A stretch of DNA of 64,000 nucleotides from Clavelina lepadiformis (GCF_947623445.1 NC_135241.1:22694501-22758500), one strand, 5' to 3'; counted from the first letter of the stretch, positions 22,073-35,526 are shown. Notes: generated from the sequence alone by a model not told the origin. Numbers and translations are program-made.

Positions 22073-22604
22073 CGTTTGCTACACCTAAGATGTTTACCGT
22101 CATATCGTAGCCTAGGCAGGCGCTGCAAGATTCCGTAGTGAAATCTCGATCGTTCACTGATTAATTAATTAGTTTAGGTTTTTGCGACTTCATTATCAAT
22201 TCCAGCAACAATGCATATAAACAAAAGAAATAAATCGTTCCACACACATAGTCTCCAAAACCGACAAACAACAGTTACCGTCGCTACGACGCACATTGCT
22301 CCGCGAAGTGCTGAATTCACATCGCATAACGAAGAAAAGCGCCAAGAATTTTTGCATAGAAGTCATGGTGGCACCATTTTTCTTACTGTGGCGTCTGCAG
22401 TAGGTTAAACAACACTTCATATTACATTTTTTACTGTCTGTGGTGAAAATTGATAATTAATTTTCCGGGTGATAATTGAGATGCTGTAGTAAGAAAACTC
22501 CAGAGAATTCACAAAATCTGGCAAAACGATAATTTCTTACATTGACATCAGTTTTGGTGTGTCGATAGCTTGCTTCTAGCGGCCCACCAACGATAATCGC
22601 TGAA
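21660..22604 (-). other. Exon 1 segment present only in long-type units (U3)
   Basis: About 945 bp between GGGGTTAA and GGGCCTGTAGGCCC. It holds the upstream half of intron 1, the anchor exon 21878-22072 and about 530 bp of 5' flank. In short units these borders are joined directly, sharing only AA. The flank (22073-22604) has overlapping ORFs on both strands (plus 22211-22408, minus 22196-22420) with no recognised domain; it is probably 5' UTR or intron. TTAGG-like words at 21755-21790 lie in intron 1. Confidence 0.85.
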
Positions 22605-22971
22605 GGGCCTGTAGGCCCATCTGAAGCCCTATCTAAAACAATGCAAAGTACAATTTTTCAATTTGAATTTGCTTCTAAACAAGCCCGGTCACCTCGCTGA
22701 GTTTTTGTATCCGCCGAGATGTAGGACAAAAGGACTTAATGCAGTATTTTGAGAAAATTCTCGTATCTGGAATTCTCGCACCAAATGCTTCAACTTTTTA
22801 ACAACTTTTTTTCTTGTATTTTTCCAAAAAATCAGCCAAAAAGCCTTAACTTTGAACCAACACAAAACGTCAACTTTAGCCTGAACCTACACTCCGCACA
22901 CGCCATAACAACAGCAAACTTTCACAGATTAAGGTCACGTGCATGCGCACTGGACCGGAATCATTTATAGT

Positions 22972-22988
22972 TTTTATATAGTGACGTC
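22972..22988 (-). promoter_or_regulatory. TATA/CRE promoter-like block of the full-length U3 gene
   Basis: On the minus strand GACGTCA is followed at once by C and TATATAAAA. Some 30 bp downstream are CACGTG (22936-22941) and a GTGCGCATGCAC word. The block is 900 bp upstream of the exon 1 ATG and in the right orientation, so a 5' UTR (perhaps with an intron) would cover the gap. It is the best core-promoter candidate in the unit, but in AT-rich DNA a TATA alone is weak evidence; the adjoining CRE raises it. Confidence 0.45.
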
Positions 22989-23696
22989 TTGCATGCGACC
23001 TTCGTCACAATCCCCGGGTTGCCGTTTTAAAACTGCTGAAAATGGTACTACAGGCCCTATAGCGAGAATAGCTCGTTGTAGCCGTCGGGCCGACAACTAC
23101 GTACGTGCTATCTGGGTTGTAAGATTAAGGATCAGCATCAACTCGTTTTCAATTACTTCCCCGCTACCTGGCATTTTTTTTAACTAACTTACCTCAAATT
23201 CTCTGACGCATCGTAATGATTATTTTTGTCATTGCTTGTGGAACGAAAAATGAAATGGTAACCATTATAACGAGATGACTCGGCAAACTAACAATAAACG
23301 ACGAAAAGAAGCTAAGTCCAATAGCTTAAAACCTGCATGGTTTAAAACGGAATTAATAACAATGAATAATACTGGTTAGCACGACCGCTAATCCAAGCAT
23401 AGCCTACATATGGTACAAACATATAGACGTAAAAATAAAGTAATGTCGGTAAGTATAAAAATACGCAATATTGATAGGTTATTTTTAATTGCATGGGCAC
23501 TCAGGCGATGTAGTGATTAGAACCTTTGATAATGATGATGGGATGAAAATGCGAGTCCTTATGTCTTGTCGAAACGTAATTGGACTGCGGACACAAAACT
23601 AAAATGATCTTCAAGCAGCTTATTTCCAAACCCTGGATTGTTAAATGGAATACTTTGATCTTTCTTTGTTTTTCAGGATAGCCTACAGCCTGTGTA

Positions 23697-24487
23697 AGGT
23701 ACCTGTACCAATTAAGGCCCACCTAACACTTTTTTGAAAATAACTCAAGAACCACAAATGAGAATAGGCTGAAAAATCGTATTCTATTAGTAAGGGTATA
23801 TGACTACAACATATTAAAACCACAATACCTGAAAACGCCCCAAAAAAATTTTATAAAGAAATTAAAAATTCCAAAAAATGGGCCTTATTAGGAGCATAGG
23901 CTCCTAATAAGGCCCACCAATTTTGTGAGTATTTTGATTCAAAACATAGCTGAAAAATCGTATTAAGCAAATAAAGCAAGACAGCAACCACCAATTTGTG
24001 TAAGACAACGACCAACAAACGTGGGTTGAAAAAAAAAAGTAACTGCAACAACTTGCCAACTGATGACTGGAACCACTCTTGAAGTCTGGAAATCAATTAA
24101 CCAAGCATCTTGAATGGGCCTTATTAGGCGCATGTGGCATCCACGAAAAAAATGTCACATTTTTATTATCAGAAAAATTTTAGCAAAAAAAGTGTATTAT
24201 CCTTTTCAATACTAAGTTGGTTGTTACATGAAAACTTCAGCCGGCTGACAACAGTTCATTTAACCGGCCAAATTCTCACTTACTTTTTTTCTAAATTAAC
24301 AAAACCACCATAACTGCAAATATCAAATTTTTCTTGTGCTCTAGCGAATCGGTTGATCACGTGGCAAGGATGAAATCTGGTAAACCATCATGAATTTATA
24401 TTAGTTTTTATATAGGGTTAAAATTTTTCATTTATTTGCACGGGTTTGCGAAATATGAACAATGGGCCTTATTAGACACAGGTACCT
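23697..24487. mobile_element. MITE-like element, U3 copy
   Basis: Same boundaries as in U1, ending ACAGGTACCT before TA. The hairpin arms are intact. Confidence 0.7.
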
Positions 24488-25440
24488 TAGATGTTTGGCA
24501 TCAGAGACAACTTAAACCTTTGAATCACCGTAATTCAAAAAAATAACAATAACTTAAGTCTACGTAAAAAGACTTTTGTATTTGTTCCCGAAATTGGGTG
24601 AATTAAACAAAAAGAATAATCGGTCCAAGAGAACCCATATAATTTAAAGGCATCCAACGAAAATTGATGTTTCCTTGTAAGTTACTGTATTTTTGATTTC
24701 TCTGCTGTTATGCTGTTTGGGTAAACGCACGCAGGCGAATTAGTGTACTAGTATGATTCTATCTACGTCCTCTCCACAACCAAATCACACTCAAACAATG
24801 GCAAAGTTTTTCTTTTTTCACACCACGATGGTTAGGCTGAAGTACAACAAAACGAAACAATTTTAAGAAAAAAGCTGCAACGCTTAGTGTAATATTGCAT
24901 TTAAATGGCATAACAAATTGCACAAAAGATTCAAAATAATAAATCAAAATGGGCACATATACTGTACCCAACAACAAAAAGGATTGGAGTGAATGCAGTA
25001 GCTAGGGCTGCTAGGCTCACAATATAGGCGGGGATTATACAGTTGTCGATTTATCATCGCTCATCAGTTAGTAAATCTGGACAAACGTATCTGGCGCTTT
25101 GGTATAGGTTAAACAGCAGGTTATATGTTTACTATTGCAACATAAATTGTAAATACTATAAACAGGTAAAGAGTAAGTACTAGGTTATGACGACTACAAC
25201 GTATTCAAGATGACGAAAAGTTTGCTCTGAAAGAAAACAAAAATCTTACACTTTGAGTAACAAATCGGAAAAAATGCAAAATTAACTGCTGCTTGAACTG
25301 AACACTCCGCCCCATTCACAAGATTGTCGTGGACAAAAGTAAACACGAAGCAGCGTCAGCTTTCATTTTAACTCTGCTTCGAAGCGACGACTTTTTTTAG
25401 GCTTAACCTTGACCTGAAGTAACCTCTAACGGACCTGAGC

Positions 25441-28246
25441 TCAGATGGCGTCGCTTTTGAATGAATTGTCCTTGAGATTTTGCGTCTTTCCTTGCAATGA
25501 CGAAACACTGAAAGAAAAGATGAAGTCGAAGATGGATTCGATTTTTCAGAAAAACTTTAGCAGCAAAGCAATGTACCTTCCAATGTGTTGAAACAGCGAC
25601 GGTTTGTGAGGAGGCATTTTTAGCTCTCTCCTTTTATTGCATTGTTGGGCGTTCTCGTCATAGCTGCAGACCGCTGACGCAACGTAGTCCAGCTGGAAAA
25701 ATGAACGATAAAGGTTCAATAAGGTGCAGGCAATAACAAAACCCCCATCAACCAGTCCATGAATGGATCGTAAGGTATGAGCACACCAAAGGAAAACACA
25801 TGCTGTCGTTTCTAAATTGCTTTTTCATCCCATCAAATGTTTGAAACTTAACAAATCGAAGCACAGCTTAAAAAAATAATTGCAGAAAGGTTATAGGTTA
25901 ACATAGAAAAACTATATAGCTGACACCTTATAGGGTGTACGTTAAATTCCGAATAACCACATAACACTTGACGAATTTCGGTAGTTTTTTTTGGACACAT
26001 TGGCTCGGCCTAGGCCTACTCAGCAAAAGTCGTTATGCTCGAAGCGTATACGGCGGAAAAACAAAAATGCTCAACAAAGAATCTTTTCATTCGTGTAAGC
26101 TGCCAACATACCTGCAGCCAGTCGAGCGGTTTTTTATTCCAGAACGTGTGGATGAACGAAGCATATGATGGAAGAGTTTCGGCGCGGAAAAGTTTTCCAA
26201 TCGCTCCCAAATTACAAAAAGAAATATAAAAGTAATTTTCCATCGATCTTCGGTTAGCCTCCTGCATAGAAATCATATTATTCAACCCATGGCACACATT
26301 GAGCATAAGGTATAGTTAACTTTTCTTAAAATGACGAAGACTTAATTAGAAAGCAGAAGTGACCTTTAAAAACCAAATTGGGGGTCTTATTATCCTACCG
26401 TCACCCACAACGCAGCAACTATTACGTCACCTTCATTATCGCTCCGATGTACCCATGGCTGGCTATGACGTCATCTTCCATCATGAGGTAATATTTAGGT
26501 GAAAGGTTATAGATGTACATCATGAGGAAGATTTGATCCAGATTCTGTTTCGATCTCCACTTCACTCGCTCCAGCGCGTCGTTAAAACTGGACTGAAGCA
26601 CTTTTTCCCATGAGGGGTAGTAACTTTTAGGTGGACTAATTAGCTGCAAGAGAAATTTGTGAGATTGGCGGGGGTAAAAACAATCGCTAAAAACAAACAT
26701 ATCAAAATGGCCAGCTATTACTCAACAAACTCACAAAAATAGGAATAATACAGTTTGACAGCGTAGTCTAAAAGCAAATATAGTTTCCTTTCGGGATGAG
26801 CGATAATCGTGATGTCACTGAAGTAGTACTAAATAATTCAACTCTAAACTTTCAGTTTTCATTCATAAACTTATGTATAGTTACTTAGCCTGTGGTTGTG
26901 TAATTTATTGTTGAAGAACTGGATGCTTTAAACGTATACTTTGCTTTGTGGGGCGTTTGACCCGGCCGTTAAAACGTTTTAAAATTAAATTGTAATGATA
27001 CGGCTGTAAAGGGAATTAATTTCCTTTTTACTTTCTCAGCCGCTTCTGAATTATTAAAGCTCTTCGCTGTTCTCACGATTGATATCGATACAAGTATTGG
27101 GCTTGTTTGGGAATAAACACTGAAGTGAAACCTGTAATATCCCATCTTCAATGTGCTTCCGATAACTGCTTTGCAATGAGCGCGAAAGATCGCGTAAAAA
27201 CTCTTCGTCGGTCTCGCCGACGTAAACAAGGATTCTAGAATCAACGGAACGATCAACCTGATTCTTCAGAAGGGAATCGATTGTTTGCGAAAGATAGGAT
27301 ACTCCCTGCCTCTGCCAGATAGAAAATACAACAAAGATTGAATTGAAATTGAAATCGTTTGTATTGATTTTGAATGCAAACAAATTGCAAAAACACGGCA
27401 AATCGTGGTCGTATTGCGCAAACCGCTCGTAGGAGTGAGTGACACTTATTTTAACTGAATGATTGTTTCCAATTTCAATCACGGTCGGTTATAATTAGAA
27501 CTGATGTACAAATTGTGTGAAATGAAAACATCTTATGACATAACAATAACAATCACATTTGCATCATAAACATACCTTCACTGTGGGTATTCCTATTACG
27601 ACGTCGGCGTTTTTCGGTATCTGACCCAACTCAAAGCCTGGGCTGGGTGCTTTTAAATCCCCTGAGAGGGGAAATACCGGATCTAAGGGGTGAAAATAGA
27701 CTTTTTCACCGGGTACAATTGGTTCATCTTTTACGTTTGCAACGAAGCTCTTTGATTCTAACGACTGCAAAAAAGCACATCAAAAAAATTGTTAACCGTA
27801 AATGGATGAGACATATTTGTTTTTAAAGAAAACAAACGTTTGTCAGGAGACCATACTCCATAGGAATAGTCAGTATGTTTTATGGCCACAGTAACATGAT
27901 CCTGTATAAATTTTAAACTCTGTCTAAGTAACTTTTAGGATGAAGGTTTATATCGCAATAAAACTTTAACAAGAAACTGAGAAAAATAGCTTGGAACGCA
28001 CGATTTTTTCAGGTAAAATACCACCAGCTTAACTTAAATTGTAGCACTGACCGTGATAATCGCAGCCGCTTCGGTTTCAACATCGACATCTTCTTGTGCT
28101 TGTATATCTTCTTGTACCGGTTCTGCTTTTCGAACTTCTTTCGAACCGCCGGTCGACAAGAAGTCAAAGTAATAGACAAATACAAACACATAGAACAATG
28201 CCGCGGCCAGCCATATGTTGCGCTTACGTAGTAACACGGCTGGCAT
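25441..28246 (-). CDS. MGAT4-like: Full-length MGAT4-type N-acetylglucosaminyltransferase (GT54), U4
   Basis: Exons (minus): 28246-28052, 27764-27576, 27311-27132, 26643-26431, 26261-26112, 25692-25577, 25507-25441. Same 369-residue layout as the U3 gene, with intron 1 cut to 287 bp. Differences from U3: stem EVRK for EVGK (residue 39), FVAN for FVTN and GQIPK for GRIPK in exon 2, YYPSW for YYPPW in exon 4. Outside exon 1 it is the only copy with amino-acid changes in exon 2. All splice borders and the EDD motif are kept. The read-through ORF upstream of exon 2 seen in other units is closed here. Confidence 0.87.
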
Positions 28247-29145
28247 CGTTTGCTACACCTAAGATGTTTACCGTCATATCGTAGCCTAGGCAGGCGCTGC
28301 AAGATTCCGTAGTGAAATCTCGATCGTTCACTGATTAATTAATTAGTTTAGGTTTTTGCGACTTCATTATCAATTCCAGCAACAATGCATATAAACAAAA
28401 GAAATAAATCGTTCCACACACATAGTCTCCAAAACCGACAAACAACAGTTACCGTCGCTACGACGCACATTGCTCCGCGAAGTGCTGAATTCACATCGCA
28501 TAACGAAGAAAAGCGCCAAGAATTTTTGCATAGAAGTCATGGTGGCACCATTTTTCTTACTGTGGCGTCTGCAGTAGGTTAAACAACACTTCATATTACA
28601 TTTTTTACTGTCTGTGGTGAAAATTGATAATTAATTTTCCGGGTGATAATTGAGATGCTGTAGTAAGAAAACTCCAGAGAATTCACAAAATCTGGCAAAA
28701 CGATAATTTCTTACATTGACATCAGTTTTGGTGTGTCGATAGCTTGCTTCTAGCGGCCCACCAACGATAATCGCTGAAGGGCCTGTAGGCCCATCTGAAG
28801 CCCTATCTAAAACAATGCAAAGTACAATTTTTCAATTTGAATTTGCTTCTAAACAAGCCCGGTCACCTCGCTGAGTTTTTGTATCCGCCGAGATGTAGGA
28901 CAAAAGGACTTAATGCAGTATTTTGAGAAAATTCTCGTATCTGGAATTCTCGCACCAAATGCTTCAACTTTTTAACAACTTTTTTTCTTGTATTTTTCCA
29001 AAAAATCAGCCAAAAAGCCTTAACTTTGAACCAACACAAAACGTCAACTTTAGCCTGAACCTACACTCCGCACACGCCATAACAACAGCAAACTTTCACA
29101 GATTAAGGTCACGTGCATGCGCACTGGACCGGAATCATTTATAGT

Positions 29146-29162
29146 TTTTATATAGTGACGTC
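29146..29162 (-). promoter_or_regulatory. TATA/CRE promoter-like block of the full-length U4 gene
   Basis: Identical to the U3 block and likewise 900 bp upstream of the exon 1 ATG (28246). Confidence 0.45.
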
Positions 29163-29870
29163 TTGCATGCGACCTTCGTCACAATCCCCGGGTTGCCGTT
29201 TTAAAACTGCTGAAAATGGTACTACAGGCCCTATAGCGAGAATAGCTCGTTGTAGCCGTCGGGCCGACAACTACGTACGTGCTATCTGGGTTGTAAGATT
29301 AAGGATCAGCATCAACTCGTTTTCAATTACTTCCCCGCTACCTGGCATTTTTTTTAACTAACTTACCTCAAATTCTCTGACGCATCGTAATGATTATTTT
29401 TGTCATTGCTTGTGGAACGAAAAATGAAATGGTAACCATTATAACGAGATGACTCGGCAAACTAACAATAAACGACGAAAAGAAGCTAAGTCCAATAGCT
29501 TAAAACCTGCATGGTTTAAAACGGAATTAATAACAATGAATAATACTGGTTAGCACGACCGCTAATCCAAGCATAGCCTACATATGGTACAAACATATAG
29601 ACGTAAAAATAAAGTAATGTCGGTAAGTATAAAAATACGCAATATTGATAGGTTATTTTTAATTGCATGGGCACTCAGGCGATGTAGTGATTAGAACCTT
29701 TGATAATGATGATGGGATGAAAATGCGAGTCCTTATGTCTTGTCGAAACGTAATTGGACTGCGGACACAAAACTAAAATGATCTTCAAGCAGCTTATTTC
29801 CAAACCCTGGATTGTTAAATGGAATACTTTGATCTTTCTTTGTTTTTCAGGATAGCCTACAGCCTGTGTA

Positions 29871-30661
29871 AGGTACCTGTACCAATTAAGGCCCACCTAA
29901 CACTTTTGTGAAAATAACTCAAGAACCACAAATGAGAATAGGCTGAAAAATCGTATTCTATTAGTAAGGGTATATGACTACAACATATTAAAACCACAAT
30001 ACCTGAAAACGCCCCAAAAAAATTTTATAAAGAAATTAAAAATTCCAAAAAATGGGCCTTATTAGGAGCATAGGCTCCTAATAAGGCCTACCAATTTTGT
30101 GAGTATTTTGATTCAAAACATAGCTGAAAAATCGTATTAAGTAAATAAAGCAAGACAGCAACCACCAATTTGTGTAAGACAACGACCAACAAACGTGGGT
30201 TGAAAAAAAAAAGTAACTGCAACAACTTGCCAACTGATGACTGGAACCACTCTTGAAGTCTGGAAATCAATTAACCAAGCATCTTGAATGGGCCTTATTA
30301 GGCGCATGTGGCATCTACGAAAAAAATGTCACATTTTTATTATCAGAAAAATTTTAGCAAAAAAAGTGTATTATCCTTTTCAATACTAAGTTGGTTGTTA
30401 CATGAAAACTTCAGCCGGCTGACAACAGTTCATTTAACCGGCCAAATTCTCACTTACTTTTTTTCTAAATTAACAAAACCACCATAACTGCAAATATCAA
30501 ATTTTTCTTGTGCTCTAGCGAATCGGTTGATCACGTGGCAAGGATGAAATCTGGTAAACCATCATGAATTTATATTATTTTTTATATAGGGTTAAAATTT
30601 TTCATTTATTTGCACGGGTTTGCGAAATATGAGCAATGGGCCTTATTAGACACAGGTACCT
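29871..30661. mobile_element. MITE-like element, U4 copy
   Basis: Variant with GGCCTACC in the hairpin right arm and TTATATTATTTTTTATATAG near 30569, shared with U5, U6, U8 and U9. Confidence 0.7.
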
Positions 30662-31614
30662 TAGATGTTTGGCATCAGAGACAACTTAACCCTTTGAATC
30701 ACCGTAATTCAAAAAAATAACAATAACTTAAGTCTACGTAAAAAGACTTTTGTATTTGTTCCCGAAATTGGGTGAATTAAACAAAAAGAATAATCGGTCC
30801 AAGAGAACCCATATAATTTAAAGGGACCCAACGAAAATTGATGTTTCTTTGTAAGTTACTGTATTTTTTATTTCTCTGCTGTTATGCTGTTTGGGTAAAC
30901 GCACGCAGGCGAATTAGTGTACTAGTATGATTCTATCTACGTCCTTTCCACAACCAAATCACACTCAAACAATGGCAAAGTTTTTCTTTTTTCACACCAC
31001 GATGGTTAGGCTGAAGTACAACAAAACGAAACAATTTTAAGAAAAAAGCTGCAACGCTTAGTGTAATATTGCATTTAAATGGCATAACAAATTGCACAAA
31101 AGATTCAAAATAATAAATCAAAATGGGCACATATACTGTACCCAACAACAAAAAGGATTGGAGTGAATGCAGTAGCTAGGGCTGCTAGGCTCACAATATA
31201 GGCGGGGATTATACAGTTGTCGATTTATCATCGCTCATCAGTTAGTAAATCTGGACAAACGTATCTGGCGCTTTGGTATAGGTTAAACAGCAGGTTATAT
31301 GTTTACTATTGCAACATAAATTGTAAATACTATAAACAGGTAAAGAGTAAGTACTAGGTTATGACGACTACAACGTATTCAAGATGACGAAAAGTTTGCT
31401 CTGAAAGAAAACAAAAATCTTACACTTTGAGTAACAAATCGGAAAAAATGCAAAATTAACTTCTGCTTGAACTGAACACTCCGCCCCATTCACAAGATTG
31501 TCGTGGACAAAAGTAAACACGAAGCAGCGTCAGCTTTCATTTTAACTCTGCTTCGAAGCGACGACTTTTTTTAGGCTTAACCTTGACCTGAAGTAACCTC
31601 TAACGGACCTGAGC

Positions 31615-33939
31615 TCAGATGGCGTCGCTTTTGAATGAATTGTCCTTGAGATTTTGCGTCTTTCCTTGCAATGACGAAACACTGAAAGAAAAGATGAAGT
31701 CGAAGATGGATTCGATTTTTCAGAAAAACTTTAGCAGCAAAGCAATGTACCTTCCAATGTGTTGAAACAGCGACGGTTTGTGAGGAGGCATTTTTAGCTC
31801 TCTCCTTTTATTGCATTGTTGGGCGTTCTCGTCATAGCTGCAGACCGCTGACGCAACGTAGTCCAGCTGGAAAAATGAACGATAAAGGTTCAATAAGGTG
31901 CAGGCAATAACAAAACCCCCATCAACCAGTCCATGAATGGATCGTAAGGTATGAGCACACCAAAGGAAAACACATGCTGTCGTTTCTAAATTGCTTTTTC
32001 ATCCCATCAAATGTTTGAAACTTAACAAATCGAAGCACAGCTTAAAAAAATAATTGCAGAAAGGTTATAGGTTAACATAGAAAAACTATATAGCTGACAC
32101 CTTATAGGGTGTACGTTAAATTCCGAATAACCACATAACACTTGACGAATTTCGGTAGTTTTTTTTGGACACATTGGCTCGGCCTAGGCCTACTCAGCAA
32201 AAGTCGTTATGCTCGAAGCGTATACGGCGGAAAAACAAAAATGCTCAACAAAGAATCTTTTCATTCGTGTAAGCTGCCAACATACCTGCAGCCAGTCGAG
32301 CGGTTTTTTATTCCAGAACGTGTGGATGAACGAAGCATATGATGGAAGAGTTTCGGCGCGGAAAAGTTTTCCAATCGCTCCCAAATTACAAAAAGAAATA
32401 TAAAAGTAATTTTCCATCGATCTTCGGTTAGCCTCCTGCATAGAAATCATATTATTCAACCCATGGCACACATTGAGCATAAGGTATAGTTAACTTTTCT
32501 TAAAATGACGAAGACTTAATTAGAAAGCAGAAGTGACCTTTAAAAACCAAATTGGGGGTCTTATTATCCTACCGTCACCCACAACGCAGCAACTATTACG
32601 TCACCTTCATTATCGCTCCGATGTACCCATGGCTGGCTATGACGTCATCTTCCATCATGAGGTAATATTTAGGTGAAAGGTTATAGATGTACATCATGAG
32701 GAAGATTTGATCCAGATTCTGTTTCGATCTCCACTTCACTCGCTCCAGCGCGTCGTTAAAACTGGACTGAAGCACTTTTTCCCATGAGGGGTAGTAACTT
32801 TTAGGTGGACTAATTAGCTGCAAGAGAAATTTGTGAGATTGGCGGGGGTAAAAACAATCGCTAAAAACAAACATATCAAAATGGCCAGCTATTACTCAAC
32901 AAACTCACAAAAATAGGAATAATACAGTTTGACAGCGTAGTCTAAAAGCAAATATAGTTTCCTTTCGGGATGAGCGATAATCGTGATGTCACTGAAGTAG
33001 TACTAAATAATTCAACTCTAAACTTTCAGTTTTCATTCATAAACTTATGTATAGTTACTTAGCCTGTGGTTGTGTAATTTATTGTTGAAGAACTGGATGC
33101 TTTAAACGTATACTTTGCTTTGTGGGGCGTTTGACCCGGCCGTTAAAACGTTTTAAAATTAAATTGTAATGATACGGCTGTAAAGGGAATTAATTTCCTT
33201 TTTACTTTCTCAGCCGCTTCTGAATTATTAAAGCTCTTCGCTGTTCTCACGATTGATATCGATACAAGTATTGGGCTTGTTTGGGAATAAACACTGAAGT
33301 GAAACCTGTAATATCCCATCTTCAATGTGCTTCCGATAACTGCTTTGCAATGAGTGCGAAAGATCACGTAAAAACTCTTCGTCGGTCTCGCCGACGTAAA
33401 CAAGGATTCTAGAATCAACAGAACGATCAACCTGATTCTTCAGAAGGGAATCGATTGTTTGCGAGAGATAGGATACTCCCTGCCTCTGCCAGATAGAAAA
33501 TACAACAAAGATTGAATTGAAATTGAAATCGTTTGTATTGATTTTGAATGCAAACAAATTGCAAAAACACGGCAAATCGTGGTCGTATTGCGCAAACCGC
33601 TCGTAGGAGTGAGTAACACTTTTTTTTAACTGAATGATTGTTTCCAATTTCAATCACGGTCGGTTATAATTAGAACTGATGTACAAATTGTGTGAAATGA
33701 AAACATCTTATGACATAACAATAACAATCACATTTGCATCATAAACATACCTTCACTGTGGGTATTCCTATTACGACGTCGGCGTTTTTCGGTATCCGAC
33801 CCAACTCAAAGCCTGGGCTGGGTGCTTTTAGGTCCCCTGAGAGGGGAAATACCGGATCTAAGGGGTGAAAATAGACTTTTTCACCGGGTACAATTGGTTC
33901 ATCTTTTACGTTTGTAACGAAGCTCTTTGATTCTAACGA
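31615..33939 (-). CDS. MGAT4-like: MGAT4-type GT54 glycosyltransferase copy U5, exons 2-7, lacks exon 1
   Basis: Exons: 33939-33751, 33485-33306, 32817-32605, 32435-32286, 31866-31751, 31681-31615. Exon 3 has SLSHS like U1 but YRKH like the others. Exon 4 has ALERV and YYPSW as in U4. An upstream in-frame ATG (34065) leads open into exon 2. If anchored at all, it would need an exon 1 from another unit. Confidence 0.75.
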
Positions 33940-34801
33940 CTGCAAAAAAGCACAACAAAAAAAATTGTTAACCGTAAACGGATGAGACATATTTGTTTTT
34001 AAAGAAAACAAACGTTTGTCAGGAGACCATACTCCATAGGAATAGTCAGTATGTTTTATGGCCACAGTAACACGATCCTGTATAAATTTTAAACTCTGTC
34101 TAAGTAACTTTTAGGATGAAGGTTTATATCGCAATAAAACTTTGTTTAATTTGTCTGTTTGGCGGTCGGTTGAGTCAGTGTCGAAAACTTGTATTATTAT
34201 CAAGTCCAAACTGCAAATAGAAGCAACATCGTTTTTGTTTTTATGACGTAAGAAGAGACCATTGTCAATTGATGTACAGTGTACTCACATATAAAAAAGC
34301 GACCTAGCATTTCATATCGGTATATAGCACCGGAAAATGACGCTTGTTTACCTCGCAGAAAATAAAGCACTTACCAGAATAACTTAAATGAAGCGATCAT
34401 TTCACCGTATGTAGGTCACGCAGCCTGGGGTTAAGGGCCTGTAGGCCCATCTGAAGCCCTATCTAAAACAATGCAAAGTACAATTTTTCAATTTGAATTT
34501 GCTTCTAAACAAGCCCGGTCACCTCGCTGAGTTTTTGTATCCGCCGAGATGTAGGACAAAAGGACTTAATGCAGTATTTTGAGAAAATTCTCGTATCTGG
34601 AATTCTCGCACCAAATGCTTCAACTTTTTAACAACTTTTTTTCTTGTATTTTTCCAAAAAATCAGCCAAAAAGCCTTAACTTTGAACCAACACAAAACGT
34701 CAACTTTAGCCTGAACCTACACTCCGCACACGCCATAACAACAGCAAACTTTCACAGATTAAGGTCACGTGCATGCGCACTGGACCGGAATCATTTATAG
34801 T

Positions 34802-34818
34802 TTTTATATAGTGACGTC
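34802..34818 (-). promoter_or_regulatory. TATA/CRE promoter-like block, U5
   Basis: Unchanged block, retained although exon 1 is gone. Confidence 0.4.
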
Positions 34819-35526
34819 TTGCATGCGACCTTCGTCACAATCCCCGGGTTGCCGTTTTAAAACTGCTGAAAATGGTACTACAGGCCCTATAGCGAGAATA
34901 GCTCGTTGTAGCCGTCGGGCCGACAACTACGTACGTGCTATCTGGGTTGTAAGATTAAGGATCAGCATCAACTCGTTTTCAATTACTTCCCCGCTACCTG
35001 GCATTTTTTTTAACTAACTTACCTCAAATTCTCTGACGCATCGTAATGATTATTTTTGTCATTGCTTGTGGAACGAAAAATGAAATGGTAACCATTATAA
35101 CGAGATGACTCGGCAAACTAACAATAAACGACGAAAAGAAGCTAAGTCCAATAGCTTAAAACCTGCATGGTTTAAAACGGAATTAATAACAATGAATAAT
35201 ACTGGTTAGCACGACCGCTAATCCAAGCATAGCCTACATATGGTACAAACATATAGACGTAAAAATAAAGTAATGTCGGTAAGTATAAAAATACGCAATA
35301 TTGATAGGTTATTTTTAATTGCATGGGCACTCAGGCGATGTAGTGATTAGAACCTTTGATAATGATGATGGGATGAAAATGCGAGTCCTTATGTCTTGTC
35401 GAAACGTAATTGGACTGCGGACACAAAACTAAAATGATCTTCAAGCAGCTTATTTCCAAACCCTGGATTGTTAAATGGAATACTTTGATCTTTCTTTGTT
35501 TTTCAGGATAGCCTACAGCCTGTGTA

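Larger units (their letters stand above)
17981..24593 (-). repeat. Tandem unit U3 (long type, full gene)
   Basis: 6613 bp, the longest undisturbed unit. It contains the segment 21660-22604 that is absent from short units. It also has private changes such as three CGACT repeats at 19406-19420 where most units read CCTAGGCCTACTC. Confidence 0.95.
24594..30767 (-). repeat. Tandem unit U4 (long type with shortened intron 1)
   Basis: 6174 bp. It carries the exon 1 segment like U3, but lacks about 425 bp of intron 1 (U3 21369-21793). The join reads AAAACTTT/AACAAG near 27968. Confidence 0.95.

Noticed and set aside
22196-22420. Overlapping ORFs on both strands upstream of exon 1
   Set aside because: Short, no domain, no splice support; more likely 5' flank or UTR of the glycosyltransferase.
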